From: an uncultured Rhizobium sp.
GTDB taxonomy: Bacteria > Pseudomonadota > Alphaproteobacteria > Rhizobiales > Rhizobiaceae
Direction of reading: 5' to 3'
DNA: 33,577 bases
Assembly: GCA_945952045.1 (NCBI GenBank)
Contig: CAMFHE010000052.1
Coordinates: forward strand, 1-33,577
Shown here: positions 23,322 to 31,113 of the stretch, piece by piece
Layout of the letters: each line of letters begins with the position of its first letter
Position numbering within the stretch: the stretch's first letter is position 1
Notes under the pieces: model-generated
Told to the model about the DNA's origin: nothing
Seen by the model: only the letters and a program-made list of their open reading frames with translations
Databases searched by the model: none
Position numbers and translations under genes: made by a program

Positions 23322-24131
23322 ATGTGCCGTTGGGCCGCCTATCGGGGAGACCCCATCTATCTTGAGGAACTCGTCTCCTCGCCCGCGCATTCGCTGATCG
23401 AGCAGTCGCATTGCGCCACGCGCGCCAAGACGGCGACCAATGGCGATGGTTTCGGGGTCGCCTGGTATGGTGACAGGCCCGATCCCGGCCGCTACCGCGA
23501 TATCCTGCCGGCCTGGTCGGATTGCAACCTGAAAAGCATCGCGCGGCAGATCCGCTCGCCGCTGTTCCTCGCCCATGTCCGTGCCGCCACCCATGGCGGC
23601 ACGCGCCGCGACAACTGTCATCCCTTCATCCATGAAAACTGGTGTTTCATGCATAACGGCCAGATCGCGGATTTCGACCGCCTGCGCCGGCCGATGGAGA
23701 CCATGCTCAGCGATGAGCTTTTCAATGCCCGGGCGGGATCGACCGATTCGGAGCTGATCTTCCTGCTCGCCATGCAGTTCGGCCTGCGCGACAATCCGCT
23801 CGGCGCCATTTCGGAAACGTTGGCTTTCGTCGAGCGCCTCTCGCGACATCTCACCGGCGATGCGCTGGTGCGCTTCACCGCTGCCTTTTCGGACGGGAAA
23901 TCGCTCTATGCGGTGCGCTACGCCACCGACCTCAAGGCCCCGACGCTCTATGCGGCGCCGATCGGCCAGGGCGGCGGCTATTGCCTGGTGTCCGAACCGC
24001 TGAACGACGAGGCCGACACCTGGGTCGAGATCCCCGACGGCAGCGCCGTGATCGTCAGCGAAAACGGGCTGGAAACCGCCTTGTTCAAGCCGGCCGACAT
24101 GATCGAGGATTCGACGGTTTCCTCGGGTTGA
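23322..24131 (+). CDS. Class II glutamine amidotransferase (YafJ-like)
   Basis: The 269-residue product is an N-terminal-nucleophile glutaminase domain: after removal of the start Met, Cys2 (MCRWAAYRG) is the nucleophile. NGDGFGVAWYG, HVRAATHGG and the oxyanion part MHNGQIADF are present. There is no second synthetase domain, so the acceptor of the ammonia, or another amide substrate, is unknown. It is similar in size to E. coli YafJ, and EgtC belongs to the same fold. It stands alone on the plus strand, and its stop directly abuts the stop of the convergent YjbR-family gene. Confidence 0.88.
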   Translation: MCRWAAYRGDPIYLEELVSSPAHSLIEQSHCATRAKTATNGDGFGVAWYGDRPDPGRYRDILPAWSDCNLKSIARQIRSPLFLAHVRAATHGGTRRDNCHPFIHENWCFMHNGQIADFDRLRRPMETMLSDELFNARAGSTDSELIFLLAMQFGLRDNPLGAISETLAFVERLSRHLTGDALVRFTAAFSDGKSLYAVRYATDLKAPTLYAAPIGQGGGYCLVSEPLNDEADTWVEIPDGSAVIVSENGLETALFKPADMIEDSTVSSG

Positions 24132-24491
24132 TTAGCGGCCAATCGGCACGATCCCCAGCTCCGCCCGCAACTTCTTCGTCAGCCCCTCGGAGACGAGATC
24201 GTAGGAGCGGCGAAGATAATGCAGCACATCCTCTTCGCCGAGCGGCGAGGTCTTGTCGATGCTCACCCATTTGCGCTTGGCGAAATAGGGGGCCTGGTCA
24301 ATGCCCTCCATTGCCGTCAGGATCTCGAAGCTTTCCTCGCTGACCTTGACGACGAGGCGCTCGTCCGGCCGCAGCACGGCAAACACCTTGTCCCCGACCT
24401 TGGCGACATGCGATTCCCATTGATCGACGAAGGTGATGCCGGGGATGTGCTCAAGCGTCGCATCGAAGCCTGATTGCGAAAACAGACTCAT
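24132..24491 (-). CDS. MmcQ/YjbR family protein
   Basis: The 119-residue protein matches the MmcQ/YjbR fold: WESHVAKVGDKVFAVLRP near the N-terminus, then LVVKVSEESFEIL and a WVSIDKTSPLGEEDVLHYLRRSY-type C-terminal half (given in part: KWVSIDKTSPLGEEDV). The family has a double-wing fold suspected of DNA binding, but its real role is unknown. It overlaps coaBC by 4 bases (ATGA at 24488-24491), so it is co-translated downstream of it. Confidence 0.85.
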   Translation of the reverse strand: MSLFSQSGFDATLEHIPGITFVDQWESHVAKVGDKVFAVLRPDERLVVKVSEESFEILTAMEGIDQAPYFAKRKWVSIDKTSPLGEEDVLHYLRRSYDLVSEGLTKKLRAELGIVPIGR

Positions 24492-25708
24492 GCCTTGCCT
24501 CCTGTCGCCTTGAGTTTTTCGGCGATCAGCAGCGCCAGCTTTTCCGCCACCTCCTCCTTGCCCATATCAGGCCAGTCCGAAATGCCGTCGCGGGCGATGA
24601 TTTTGACCCGGTTGCGGGTGCCGCCCATGATGCCGGTTTCCGGCGAGACGTCGTTGGCCACGATCATGTCCGCGCCCTTGCGCTCCAGTTTTGCCCGGCC
24701 GTTTTCCTCGACATCTTGAGTTTCCGCCGCAAAGCCGACGACGAGGCGCGGGCGCTCAGCGTGATGGCCGACGGTTTTCAGGATATCCGGGTTTTCGGTC
24801 AGCATCAGCGGCGGCGGGGCTTCGCCGGGCTGCTTCTTGATCTTCTGGCCGGAACTGCTGGCCACCCGCCAGTCGGCGACGGCGGCGACCATCACGGCGA
24901 TATCGGCCGGCAGGCGCGAGATCACCGCATCGCGCATCTCCTCGGCGCGCTCGACATGGATTGTGGTGACGCCGGCCGGATTGGGAATGGTGACCGGGCC
25001 GGAGACGAGGGTGACATCGGCCCCGAGCGCTGCAAGGGCCGCCGCGATGGCATGGCCCTGGCGGCCGGAAGAGCGGTTGGCGATGTAGCGCACCGGGTCG
25101 ATCGGCTCATGCGTCGGCCCCGAGGTGATGATGGCGGTGCGCCCCGCCAACGGTTTCGGCCCGTTGTCCAGCAGACGCTCGACGGATGCGACGATCTCCA
25201 GCGGTTCCGCCATGCGGCCGACACCGGCCTCGCCGCTTTCAGCCATCTCGCCGGAGGCGGGGCCGCTGAAGCGGATGCCATCGGCCTTCAGTCGCTCGAC
25301 ATTGCGCCGTGTCGCTGCGGCCGACCACATCACCGGGTTCATGGCGGGCGCCACGAGAACAGGCCGGTTGGTGGCGAGAAGCACGGTGGAGGCGAGGTCG
25401 TCGGCAAGCCCGTTGGCCATCTTCGCCATCAAGTCGGCAGTGGCGGGCGCGACCAGCACCAGATCGCAATCGCGCGCCAGCCGGATATGGCCGACATCCT
25501 GCTCGTCCTCGCGCGAGAAAATCTCGGTATAGACATGGTCGGCGGCCAGCGCCCCGACCGCCAGCGGCGTCACGAAATGCTGCGCGCCCGCCGTCATCAC
25601 CGGCCGCACGGCTGCCCCCCGTTCGCGCAGGCGGCGGATGAGGTCGAGGCTCTTGTATGCGGCGATGCCGCCCGAAATGATCAGCAGGATGCGTTTGCCG
25701 GACAGCAT
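24488..25708 (-). CDS. coaBC: Bifunctional phosphopantothenoylcysteine synthetase/decarboxylase
   Basis: CoaBC (Dfp) makes 4'-phosphopantetheine for coenzyme A in two steps: CoaB couples 4'-phosphopantothenate and cysteine with CTP, and CoaC decarboxylates the product with FMN. The 406-residue chain has the CoaC domain first (1-185; His74 in DVGHIRLA, PAMNPVMW at 121-128, GRMAEP at 164-169) and the CoaB domain after it (190-400; TSGPTHEPIDPVRYI). The Cys of the CoaC substrate flap (E. coli Cys158, in ACGD) is not present: the sequence reads SGEMAESGEAGVGRM. Start and length are normal. It is probably essential and is transcribed together with the YjbR-family gene. Confidence 0.95.
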   Translation of the reverse strand: MLSGKRILLIISGGIAAYKSLDLIRRLRERGAAVRPVMTAGAQHFVTPLAVGALAADHVYTEIFSREDEQDVGHIRLARDCDLVLVAPATADLMAKMANGLADDLASTVLLATNRPVLVAPAMNPVMWSAAATRRNVERLKADGIRFSGPASGEMAESGEAGVGRMAEPLEIVASVERLLDNGPKPLAGRTAIITSGPTHEPIDPVRYIANRSSGRQGHAIAAALAALGADVTLVSGPVTIPNPAGVTTIHVERAEEMRDAVISRLPADIAVMVAAVADWRVASSSGQKIKKQPGEAPPPLMLTENPDILKTVGHHAERPRLVVGFAAETQDVEENGRAKLERKGADMIVANDVSPETGIMGGTRNRVKIIARDGISDWPDMGKEEVAEKLALLIAEKLKATGGKA

Positions 25709-25839
25709 GATCTTTCCTCCTCGATAATACCGGTCGCGAAACTAGGCATTTCAACGTCTTGATGCAATCGTTCGCAAGATGCTTGAACTTTAAAATAACC
25801 TGTGATCGGATGGGGAAAACGACAGGGGAGCAATCCAGA

Positions 25840-27081
25840 ATGCGCGACTTTCCCGTTCAAGAGATCCGGACCATGTTTCCGGCGCTGCAAAAGGCCGGCG
25901 ATTTCATCTTTCTCGACAATGCCGGCGGCGCGCAGGTGCCGCAGGCGGTGGTGGATGCCGTGGCAAACCACCTCGTCGACTACAATGTCCAGCGCATGGC
26001 CCATTATGCCCATAGCCAGGGCGTCGACCGCAATCTGGCGGCGGCGCGCGAAAGCGTGGCCTTGCTGGTCAATGCTTACAGGCCGGAGGAAATCTCCTTC
26101 GGGCTGAACGCCACCTCCTTCATCCGCCTCGTCAGCCTCGGCATCGCCAAGATGCTGGGTGAGCGGAACGAGATCGTCATCACCGACATGGATCACGACG
26201 CCAACATTGCCACCTGGATGGCGCTGGAGGCCGACGGCGCAAAAATCGTCTGGTGGCGGATGCGCGAGGATGGGACGCTGAACCCGGAGGATCTGAAGCC
26301 GCTGGTCAACGAGCGCACCCGCCTCGTCGCCTGCACGGTCACCGCCCATTCGATCGGCACCATCGTTGATGTCGAAAGCGTCGGCCGTATTGCGCATGCG
26401 GCGGGTGCGGAAGTGTTTCTCGATTGCGTGCATTACGGCCCGCACGGGCTGATCGACGTGCAGGCCTGGGATTGCGATTATCTCGTCTGCTCCGGCTACA
26501 AGAATTTCTCGCCGCATATGGGTTTTCTCTGGGGGCGCTACGAGGCGCTGGTCAAGCTGCCGACCTTCAAGGAGGATTTCATTCCCGATGTGCCGCCGTA
26601 CAAGATCGAGGTCGGCACCTTCACCTATGAAAACGTCGCCGGCATGAATGCCGCCGTACACTATCTCGAAGCGCTCGGCCGGCGTTTCCTGCCCGAGGCA
26701 AATTCCCGCCGCGCAGCCCTTGCCGCCGCGATGGGCGCCATCCGCGAATACGAAATGGAATTGTCGAAGGCCCTGCTGGCCGAGTTGCGCAGCCATGGCG
26801 CCGTCATCTACGGCATTTCCGAGGATGAAAAAGTCTCCGGCCGTGTGCCGACCATCTGTTTTTCCATTCCCGGCCATTCGCCGCAGGCAATCGCGCGCAA
26901 GATGGGGGAGGCCGGCATCGGCCTTCGCGACGGCCACATGTTCGCACCGCGCCTGATGAGGCGGCTCGGCCTGACCATGGAGGAGGGGGCGCTGCGCATC
27001 TCCATGGTGCATTACAACACGCCGGAAGAAGCCAAACGCTTCGGCGTCGTGCTCGGCGAAATCATCGCCGGCAAACGCTGA
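25840..27081 (+). CDS. PLP-dependent class V aminotransferase, cysteine desulfurase-like without the catalytic Cys
   Basis: This 413-residue fold-type I PLP protein resembles SufS/CsdA and especially the VC1184-type subfamily (TIGR01976). It has DNAGGAQVP (27-34), DMDHDANIATW, an FLDCVHYGPH stretch with the PLP-contacting Asp195 and His198, and the Schiff-base Lys221 in CSGYKNFSPH. In SufS the sulfur-accepting Cys lies in RTGHHCA; here the aligned stretch is RDGHMFA (363-369), with Phe368 in place of Cys, so persulfide chemistry as in SufS is unlikely. AGGGGAG at 25824-25830 supports the ATG at 25840; an ATG at 25759 gives an unlikely extension. The substrate is unknown. Confidence 0.86.
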   Translation: MRDFPVQEIRTMFPALQKAGDFIFLDNAGGAQVPQAVVDAVANHLVDYNVQRMAHYAHSQGVDRNLAAARESVALLVNAYRPEEISFGLNATSFIRLVSLGIAKMLGERNEIVITDMDHDANIATWMALEADGAKIVWWRMREDGTLNPEDLKPLVNERTRLVACTVTAHSIGTIVDVESVGRIAHAAGAEVFLDCVHYGPHGLIDVQAWDCDYLVCSGYKNFSPHMGFLWGRYEALVKLPTFKEDFIPDVPPYKIEVGTFTYENVAGMNAAVHYLEALGRRFLPEANSRRAALAAAMGAIREYEMELSKALLAELRSHGAVIYGISEDEKVSGRVPTICFSIPGHSPQAIARKMGEAGIGLRDGHMFAPRLMRRLGLTMEEGALRISMVHYNTPEEAKRFGVVLGEIIAGKR

Positions 27082-27276
27082 GACTTGCGTTGCGGAGAGC
27101 ACCCGGCTAGGTTCCATCCCGGCCGGATGCAGCCTGCTGCCCCGCGACGTTTCTGCGTCATGGTGAATGCATCCAGAGTGTGCGCCCTTTCATCCTCGCC
27201 TTTCGGCCAACGATGGTAAGCGGGTCAGCAATGCGGGCACTGATCGGTTCCGTTTACCGCCAGCGAAGGATGAACC

Positions 27277-27819
27277 ATGCGCGATTTTCGCGATGCCAAA
27301 CTCATGGCCAGGGTGCTGCGGCAGGCTTTTGCCGCGCGCGACGTGGCGATCAGCCATTCCGAAGCCCTTGAGATCGTCGCCGACCAGTTCGGCTGCGAAC
27401 AGTGGAATATTCTCTCCGCCCGCATCGATGCGGCGCAGGAAGAGGCCCCAAAAGAGGCGGTGTCGATCACCCCGCCCATCCCGATCTTCCGCATCTTCTC
27501 GGTCGAGAAGGCGATGGAGTTCTACCGGGATTTTCTTGGCTTCAGCGTCGACTGGGAACACCGCTTCGGCGAAAATTTCCCGCTCTATTGCCAGATATCG
27601 CGCAGCGGCATGGTCCTGCATCTTTCGGAACATGCGGGCGATGCCTCGCCCGGCGCCAAGGCCTTCGTCTGGATGACCGGTGTACGCGCCTTCCGTGAAG
27701 AACTGACGGCCAAGGACTATCGCTACATGAAACCTGGCGTCGAAGAGGCCCCCTGGGGGCTGGAGATGACGGTCACCGATCCGTTCAGCAACCGCATCGC
27801 CTTTTGCGAGAAGGGCTGA
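27277..27819 (+). CDS. Glyoxalase-superfamily protein with an N-terminal helical domain
   Basis: The 180-residue protein has two parts. Residues 1-45 (RDAKLMARVLRQAF... then SHSEALEIVADQFG) form the helical head seen in some glyoxalase-superfamily (Glyoxalase_8-like) proteins. Residues 68-178 form a VOC/bleomycin-resistance-like domain (PIFRIFSVEKAMEFYRDFLG, WGLEMTVTDPFSNRIAFCE). The vicinal oxygen chelate ligands are not complete, so a binding role, as in bleomycin-resistance proteins, is possible. The ATG at 27277 has AAGGA upstream. It precedes a second VOC gene by 69 bases on the same strand. Confidence 0.82.
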   Translation: MRDFRDAKLMARVLRQAFAARDVAISHSEALEIVADQFGCEQWNILSARIDAAQEEAPKEAVSITPPIPIFRIFSVEKAMEFYRDFLGFSVDWEHRFGENFPLYCQISRSGMVLHLSEHAGDASPGAKAFVWMTGVRAFREELTAKDYRYMKPGVEEAPWGLEMTVTDPFSNRIAFCEKG

Positions 27820-27888
27820 ACCTTTGCGGGCGCCGGCATGCTTGCCGCGCGCCCGCGAATCGGCCCATCCTCCGGCAGGAGGAATTGC

Positions 27889-28287
27889 ATGATCCGTATC
27901 GACCATCTCGACCATCTGGTGCTGACCGTGGCCAGCATCGAGGCGACCTGCGATTTCTACACCGAAGTGCTGGGCATGACGGTGGATGTCTTCGCGCAGG
28001 GGCGCAAGGCGCTGAAATTCGGCAACCAGAAGATCAACCTGCATGAGCGTGGCCGCGAATTCGAGCCAAAAGCCCGCCTTGCAACGCCAGGCTCCGCCGA
28101 CCTCTGTTTTATCACGCAGACGCCGCTGTCCGAGGCCATCGCCCATCTCGCCCGCATGGGCGTGCCGGTCGTCGAAGGCCCTGCGCCGCGCACAGGCGCA
28201 ACGGGAGCGATCCGCTCGGTCTATATCCGCGACCCCGACGGCAATCTCGTCGAGATCTCCAACCGGATCGTGGCGTCGAACCAGTGA
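27889..28287 (+). CDS. VOC family metalloprotein
   Basis: The 132-residue protein is a single vicinal oxygen chelate module: IDHLDHLVLTVASIEATCDF (4-23) with His9, a second strand set with LHERGREFEPKA (His52), and DPDGNLVEIS (Glu122). The pattern is that of a complete, metal-binding VOC protein (glyoxalase or dioxygenase like). AGGAGG at 27877-27882 fixes the ATG at 27889. It ends 4 bases from the convergent urocanase-like gene. Substrate unknown. Confidence 0.86.
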   Translation: MIRIDHLDHLVLTVASIEATCDFYTEVLGMTVDVFAQGRKALKFGNQKINLHERGREFEPKARLATPGSADLCFITQTPLSEAIAHLARMGVPVVEGPAPRTGATGAIRSVYIRDPDGNLVEISNRIVASNQ

Positions 28288-28291
28288 TGCC

Positions 28292-29953
28292 TCAGAGGGT
28301 GCGGATGTAGGGCACGTCCTTCTTCTCCACCTCGTCCAGCGCCTCCTCATAACCCGCATCGGCATAGCGCATGACGCCGAGCGCGGTATCGTTGGTCAGT
28401 GCATGGTCGAGGCGCTCATCCGCCGCGTCCGTGCCATCGGCGACGACGGTGACGCCGCAGCTGGTCATGAAGCCGGCATAGCCGCCACCGCCGGAATGGA
28501 CGACGACGAGATCGGCCATCGACGAGCACAGCATCATCGCATCGATCAGCGGCCAGTCGGCGATGGCGTCGGAGCCGTCCTTCATGCCTTCGGTCATGAT
28601 GTTGGGATGCGCCATGGCGCCGGCATCGAGATGGTCGCGGGAAAACGCGATGGGACCTTTCAATTCGCCCTCACCCACCAGCCGGTTGACGGCGCGGGCC
28701 AGCGCCGTGCGCTCGCCATGTCCCAGCCAGGCGATGCGCGCCGGCAGGCCCTCGAATGGGATATGCTGGCGGGCGAGATGGATCCAGTTGGTGACGATGC
28801 GGTTGTCCGGGAACATTTCCAAGAGCAGGTCGTCGATGCGGGCGATGTCGCTTTCCTCGCCCGACAACGCCATCCAGCGGAACGGGCCGATGGCGCGGCA
28901 GAACAGCGGACGCAGATAGGCTTCGGTGAAGATCGGGATGTCGAAGGCATTGGTGATGCCGCCCTCGCGCGCCTGCGTGCGGATCAGATTGCCGTTGTCG
29001 AAGACTTCCGAGCCCTTTTTCTGGAAATCCAGCATCGCCTGCACATGCTCGACGATGGAGGCGCGGCTGGCGGCCATCAGCTGCCCTTGTCCGTCCTCGC
29101 GCAGCGAGCGCACTTCGGAAAGGCCCATGCCCTTCGGCACATAACCATAGACGAGGTCATGGGCCGAGGTCTGGTCGGTGACGATATCCGGCACGATGCA
29201 GCGTCTTGCGATTTCGGGGTAGATTTCGGCGGCATTGCCGACAAGGCCGACGGAGAGCGCCCGCTTCTCCTTCACCGCCCTGTCGATCATCGCCAGTGCG
29301 GCGTCGAGGTCGGAGGCGATTTCTTCGAGATAACCGATCTTCTTGCGCGCCTCGGCGCGGGCCGGGTCGATATCGACGCAGAGGATCGCAGCGCCCGCCA
29401 TGCGGCCGGCGAGCGGCTGCGCTCCGCCCATGCCGCCGAGGCCGGCGGTGAGGATGAAACGCCCGGCAAGCTCGCCGCCGAAACGCTTTTCGGCGATGCG
29501 CATGAAGATCTCATAGGTGCCCTGGATGACGCCCTGGCTGCCGATATATTGCCAGGCGCCTGCCGTCAGCCCGCCCCAGCAGATCAGCCCCTTGCGCTGC
29601 AGCTCATAAAAATACTCGGCCTTGGCCCATTGTCCCACGATGTTGCAATTGGCCATGATGACCAGCGGCGCCTTGGCATGGGTCTTGACGAGGCCGATAG
29701 GCTTGCCGGACTGGATGATCAGCGTCTGGTCCTCGTCCATCTCGATCAGCGCCTTGACGATGCCGCGATGGGCCGGCCAGTTGCGCGCCGCCTTGCCGAG
29801 CGCGGCATAGACGACGAGATTGTCCGGGTCTTCGCCGACGGAAAGGACGTTTTCCAGAAGGCGCAGCAATGCCTCCTGCCGCCACCCCCTGGCCCGCAAG
29901 GCCGGCCCGCCGGGAATGGGGAAATTCGGATGACGCGGATTGGGCTTGGGCAT
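28292..29953 (-). CDS. Divergent urocanate hydratase-like protein (catalytic Cys replaced by Ala)
   Basis: The 553-residue protein is of full urocanase length and keeps the NAD-binding landmarks GLGGMGGAQP (171-180), YIGSQGVIQGTYE (136-148), TDQTSAHD (259-266), RDHLDAG (439-445) and MKDGSDAIADWP (457-468). Urocanases hydrate (aza-)urocanate with a tightly bound NAD+. The classical GLPARICW motif, with the reactive Cys, reads GLPARIAWLG here (Ala408), and HHGGGVGMG has become HSGGGGYAG (486-494). It should therefore act on a modified urocanate. It is the fourth gene of an operon with a DUF917 protein, an M20 amidohydrolase and a hydantoinase, which suggests (S-methyl)thiourocanate hydratase. 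The pathway is inferred; the family is firm. Confidence 0.85.
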   Translation of the reverse strand: MPKPNPRHPNFPIPGGPALRARGWRQEALLRLLENVLSVGEDPDNLVVYAALGKAARNWPAHRGIVKALIEMDEDQTLIIQSGKPIGLVKTHAKAPLVIMANCNIVGQWAKAEYFYELQRKGLICWGGLTAGAWQYIGSQGVIQGTYEIFMRIAEKRFGGELAGRFILTAGLGGMGGAQPLAGRMAGAAILCVDIDPARAEARKKIGYLEEIASDLDAALAMIDRAVKEKRALSVGLVGNAAEIYPEIARRCIVPDIVTDQTSAHDLVYGYVPKGMGLSEVRSLREDGQGQLMAASRASIVEHVQAMLDFQKKGSEVFDNGNLIRTQAREGGITNAFDIPIFTEAYLRPLFCRAIGPFRWMALSGEESDIARIDDLLLEMFPDNRIVTNWIHLARQHIPFEGLPARIAWLGHGERTALARAVNRLVGEGELKGPIAFSRDHLDAGAMAHPNIMTEGMKDGSDAIADWPLIDAMMLCSSMADLVVVHSGGGGYAGFMTSCGVTVVADGTDAADERLDHALTNDTALGVMRYADAGYEEALDEVEKKDVPYIRTL

Positions 29954-29999
29954 GGTGGTGTCCTTTTCAGGCTGTCGTCATTTGTCGCTTCAGGCGCGC

Positions 30000-31091
30000 T
30001 TACGAGCCGAACACGTATTTCGAGATTTCGATGCCCATGGCTTTTTCCACCGGCGGGTAGACGCTCGGATCGAGCACGCTGGCCGAAAGCGGGATGATCT
30101 CCTTGGGCACATGCAGCACATGCACGGTCATGCCCTCATGCAACTGCCCGACCGACAACGGCTCGCCTTCGGCCGAAAGCGTGGTGATGACCGAGGGGAA
30201 GGTGGCGATGCGGGCGCCGCCGGCATCCTCGACCGCCATATATTCGTTCATCACATGCAGCACGGCCGCCTTGTCGCCGCTGCCGATGGTGACGGTGCCG
30301 ATGTCGAAGGCTTCCTTGGTATAGACCACATTCTTTTTCGTGATCGTGCCTTCGGCGAGGATGACGCCGCCGGTCGTCTTGCAGATGGCGTCGATGACGG
30401 CGCTGGCGCCCTTGCTTTCGGCGGCGATGATCGCTTCGCCGAGCGTCAGCGCCATGGAGATGCCGCCAAGCGCGGCATGGGTGCGGACGTAAGACGCCCG
30501 CAGCGGATTGCGGCAGGAGGCAATGAAGCCGCCGGACTGGTCGGAGGCGGCGCGCAGCACCGGCGAGACCTTTGCCGTCGCACCCTTGACCACCAGCTCG
30601 ATATAACGGTTCTCGTCGCGATTGCCGCCGACAGCCGTCTGGATCATCTGTTCGGGCGAACCGGCCATGCCGATGGAACCCATGTCGCCGGTCGGATGGG
30701 CGCGGATATCGCCCACCGCATCCACAACCTTGGTGCCGAGGATCGCCGAGGGCAGCCAGGCATTGAGGGTGGAGGAACGGCCGTTCTGGCCTATGATCAG
30801 GCCGGCGAGCCTTTCGCCCAGCGCTTCCTGAAGCAACTGCACCGCCTTGACGTAATCGACGCCGCGCATTTCCCAGGGCGTGGTCGAGGCCGGCGCGCCG
30901 ATGGCGGCGGCGGTGGCGATCCAGTCGCTGTCGTCGAGTTCGTCGATGGAGACGAGCTCCGGCTTGCCGATGGCAACGGCGGCATAACCCAGCATCCGGC
31001 CATGATCGGCCCAGCCGCCGCCGCCGGCAGCATAGACGGACCCGCCCTTGACGGCCGCCTCGACATCCTTCTCAACCAGTATGCGTCCCAT
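30000..31091 (-). CDS. DUF917 protein, S-methyl thiohydantoin desulfurase-like
   Basis: The 363-residue protein matches the DUF917 family (now described as S-Me-THD-like). It has the N-terminal AAGGGGWADHGRM (21-33), VVDAVGDIRAHPTGDMGS (122-139), GGISMALTLGEAI and the C-terminal part VLHVMNEYMAVED and GMTVHVLHVPKEI. Members are thought to act on modified hydantoins, for example removing a methylthio group from an S-methyl thiohydantoin. AGGGAGA upstream selects the ATG at 31091; the ATG at 31211 is inside the preceding gene and is unlikely. Between the M20 amidohydrolase (22-base gap) and the urocanase-like gene (46-base gap), it fits the step between hydration and hydantoin ring opening. Confidence 0.82.
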   Translation of the reverse strand: MGRILVEKDVEAAVKGGSVYAAGGGGWADHGRMLGYAAVAIGKPELVSIDELDDSDWIATAAAIGAPASTTPWEMRGVDYVKAVQLLQEALGERLAGLIIGQNGRSSTLNAWLPSAILGTKVVDAVGDIRAHPTGDMGSIGMAGSPEQMIQTAVGGNRDENRYIELVVKGATAKVSPVLRAASDQSGGFIASCRNPLRASYVRTHAALGGISMALTLGEAIIAAESKGASAVIDAICKTTGGVILAEGTITKKNVVYTKEAFDIGTVTIGSGDKAAVLHVMNEYMAVEDAGGARIATFPSVITTLSAEGEPLSVGQLHEGMTVHVLHVPKEIIPLSASVLDPSVYPPVEKAMGIEISKYVFGS

Positions 31092-31113
31092 CGGTCTGTC
31101 TCCCTGATCCGTT

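Noticed and set aside
23322..24131. Link between the class II amidotransferase and ergothioneine synthesis (EgtC)
   Set aside because: EgtC shares the fold, but the protein is longer, no egtB or egtD gene lies nearby and the sequence looks more like YafJ-type proteins. The idea was tempting only because of the catabolic operon 4 kb away.
28043..30097. Plus-strand open frame of 684 codons opposite the urocanase-like gene
   Set aside because: The opposite strand encodes a full urocanase-family protein with clear motifs. The plus-strand translation has no recognisable domain and unusual composition.
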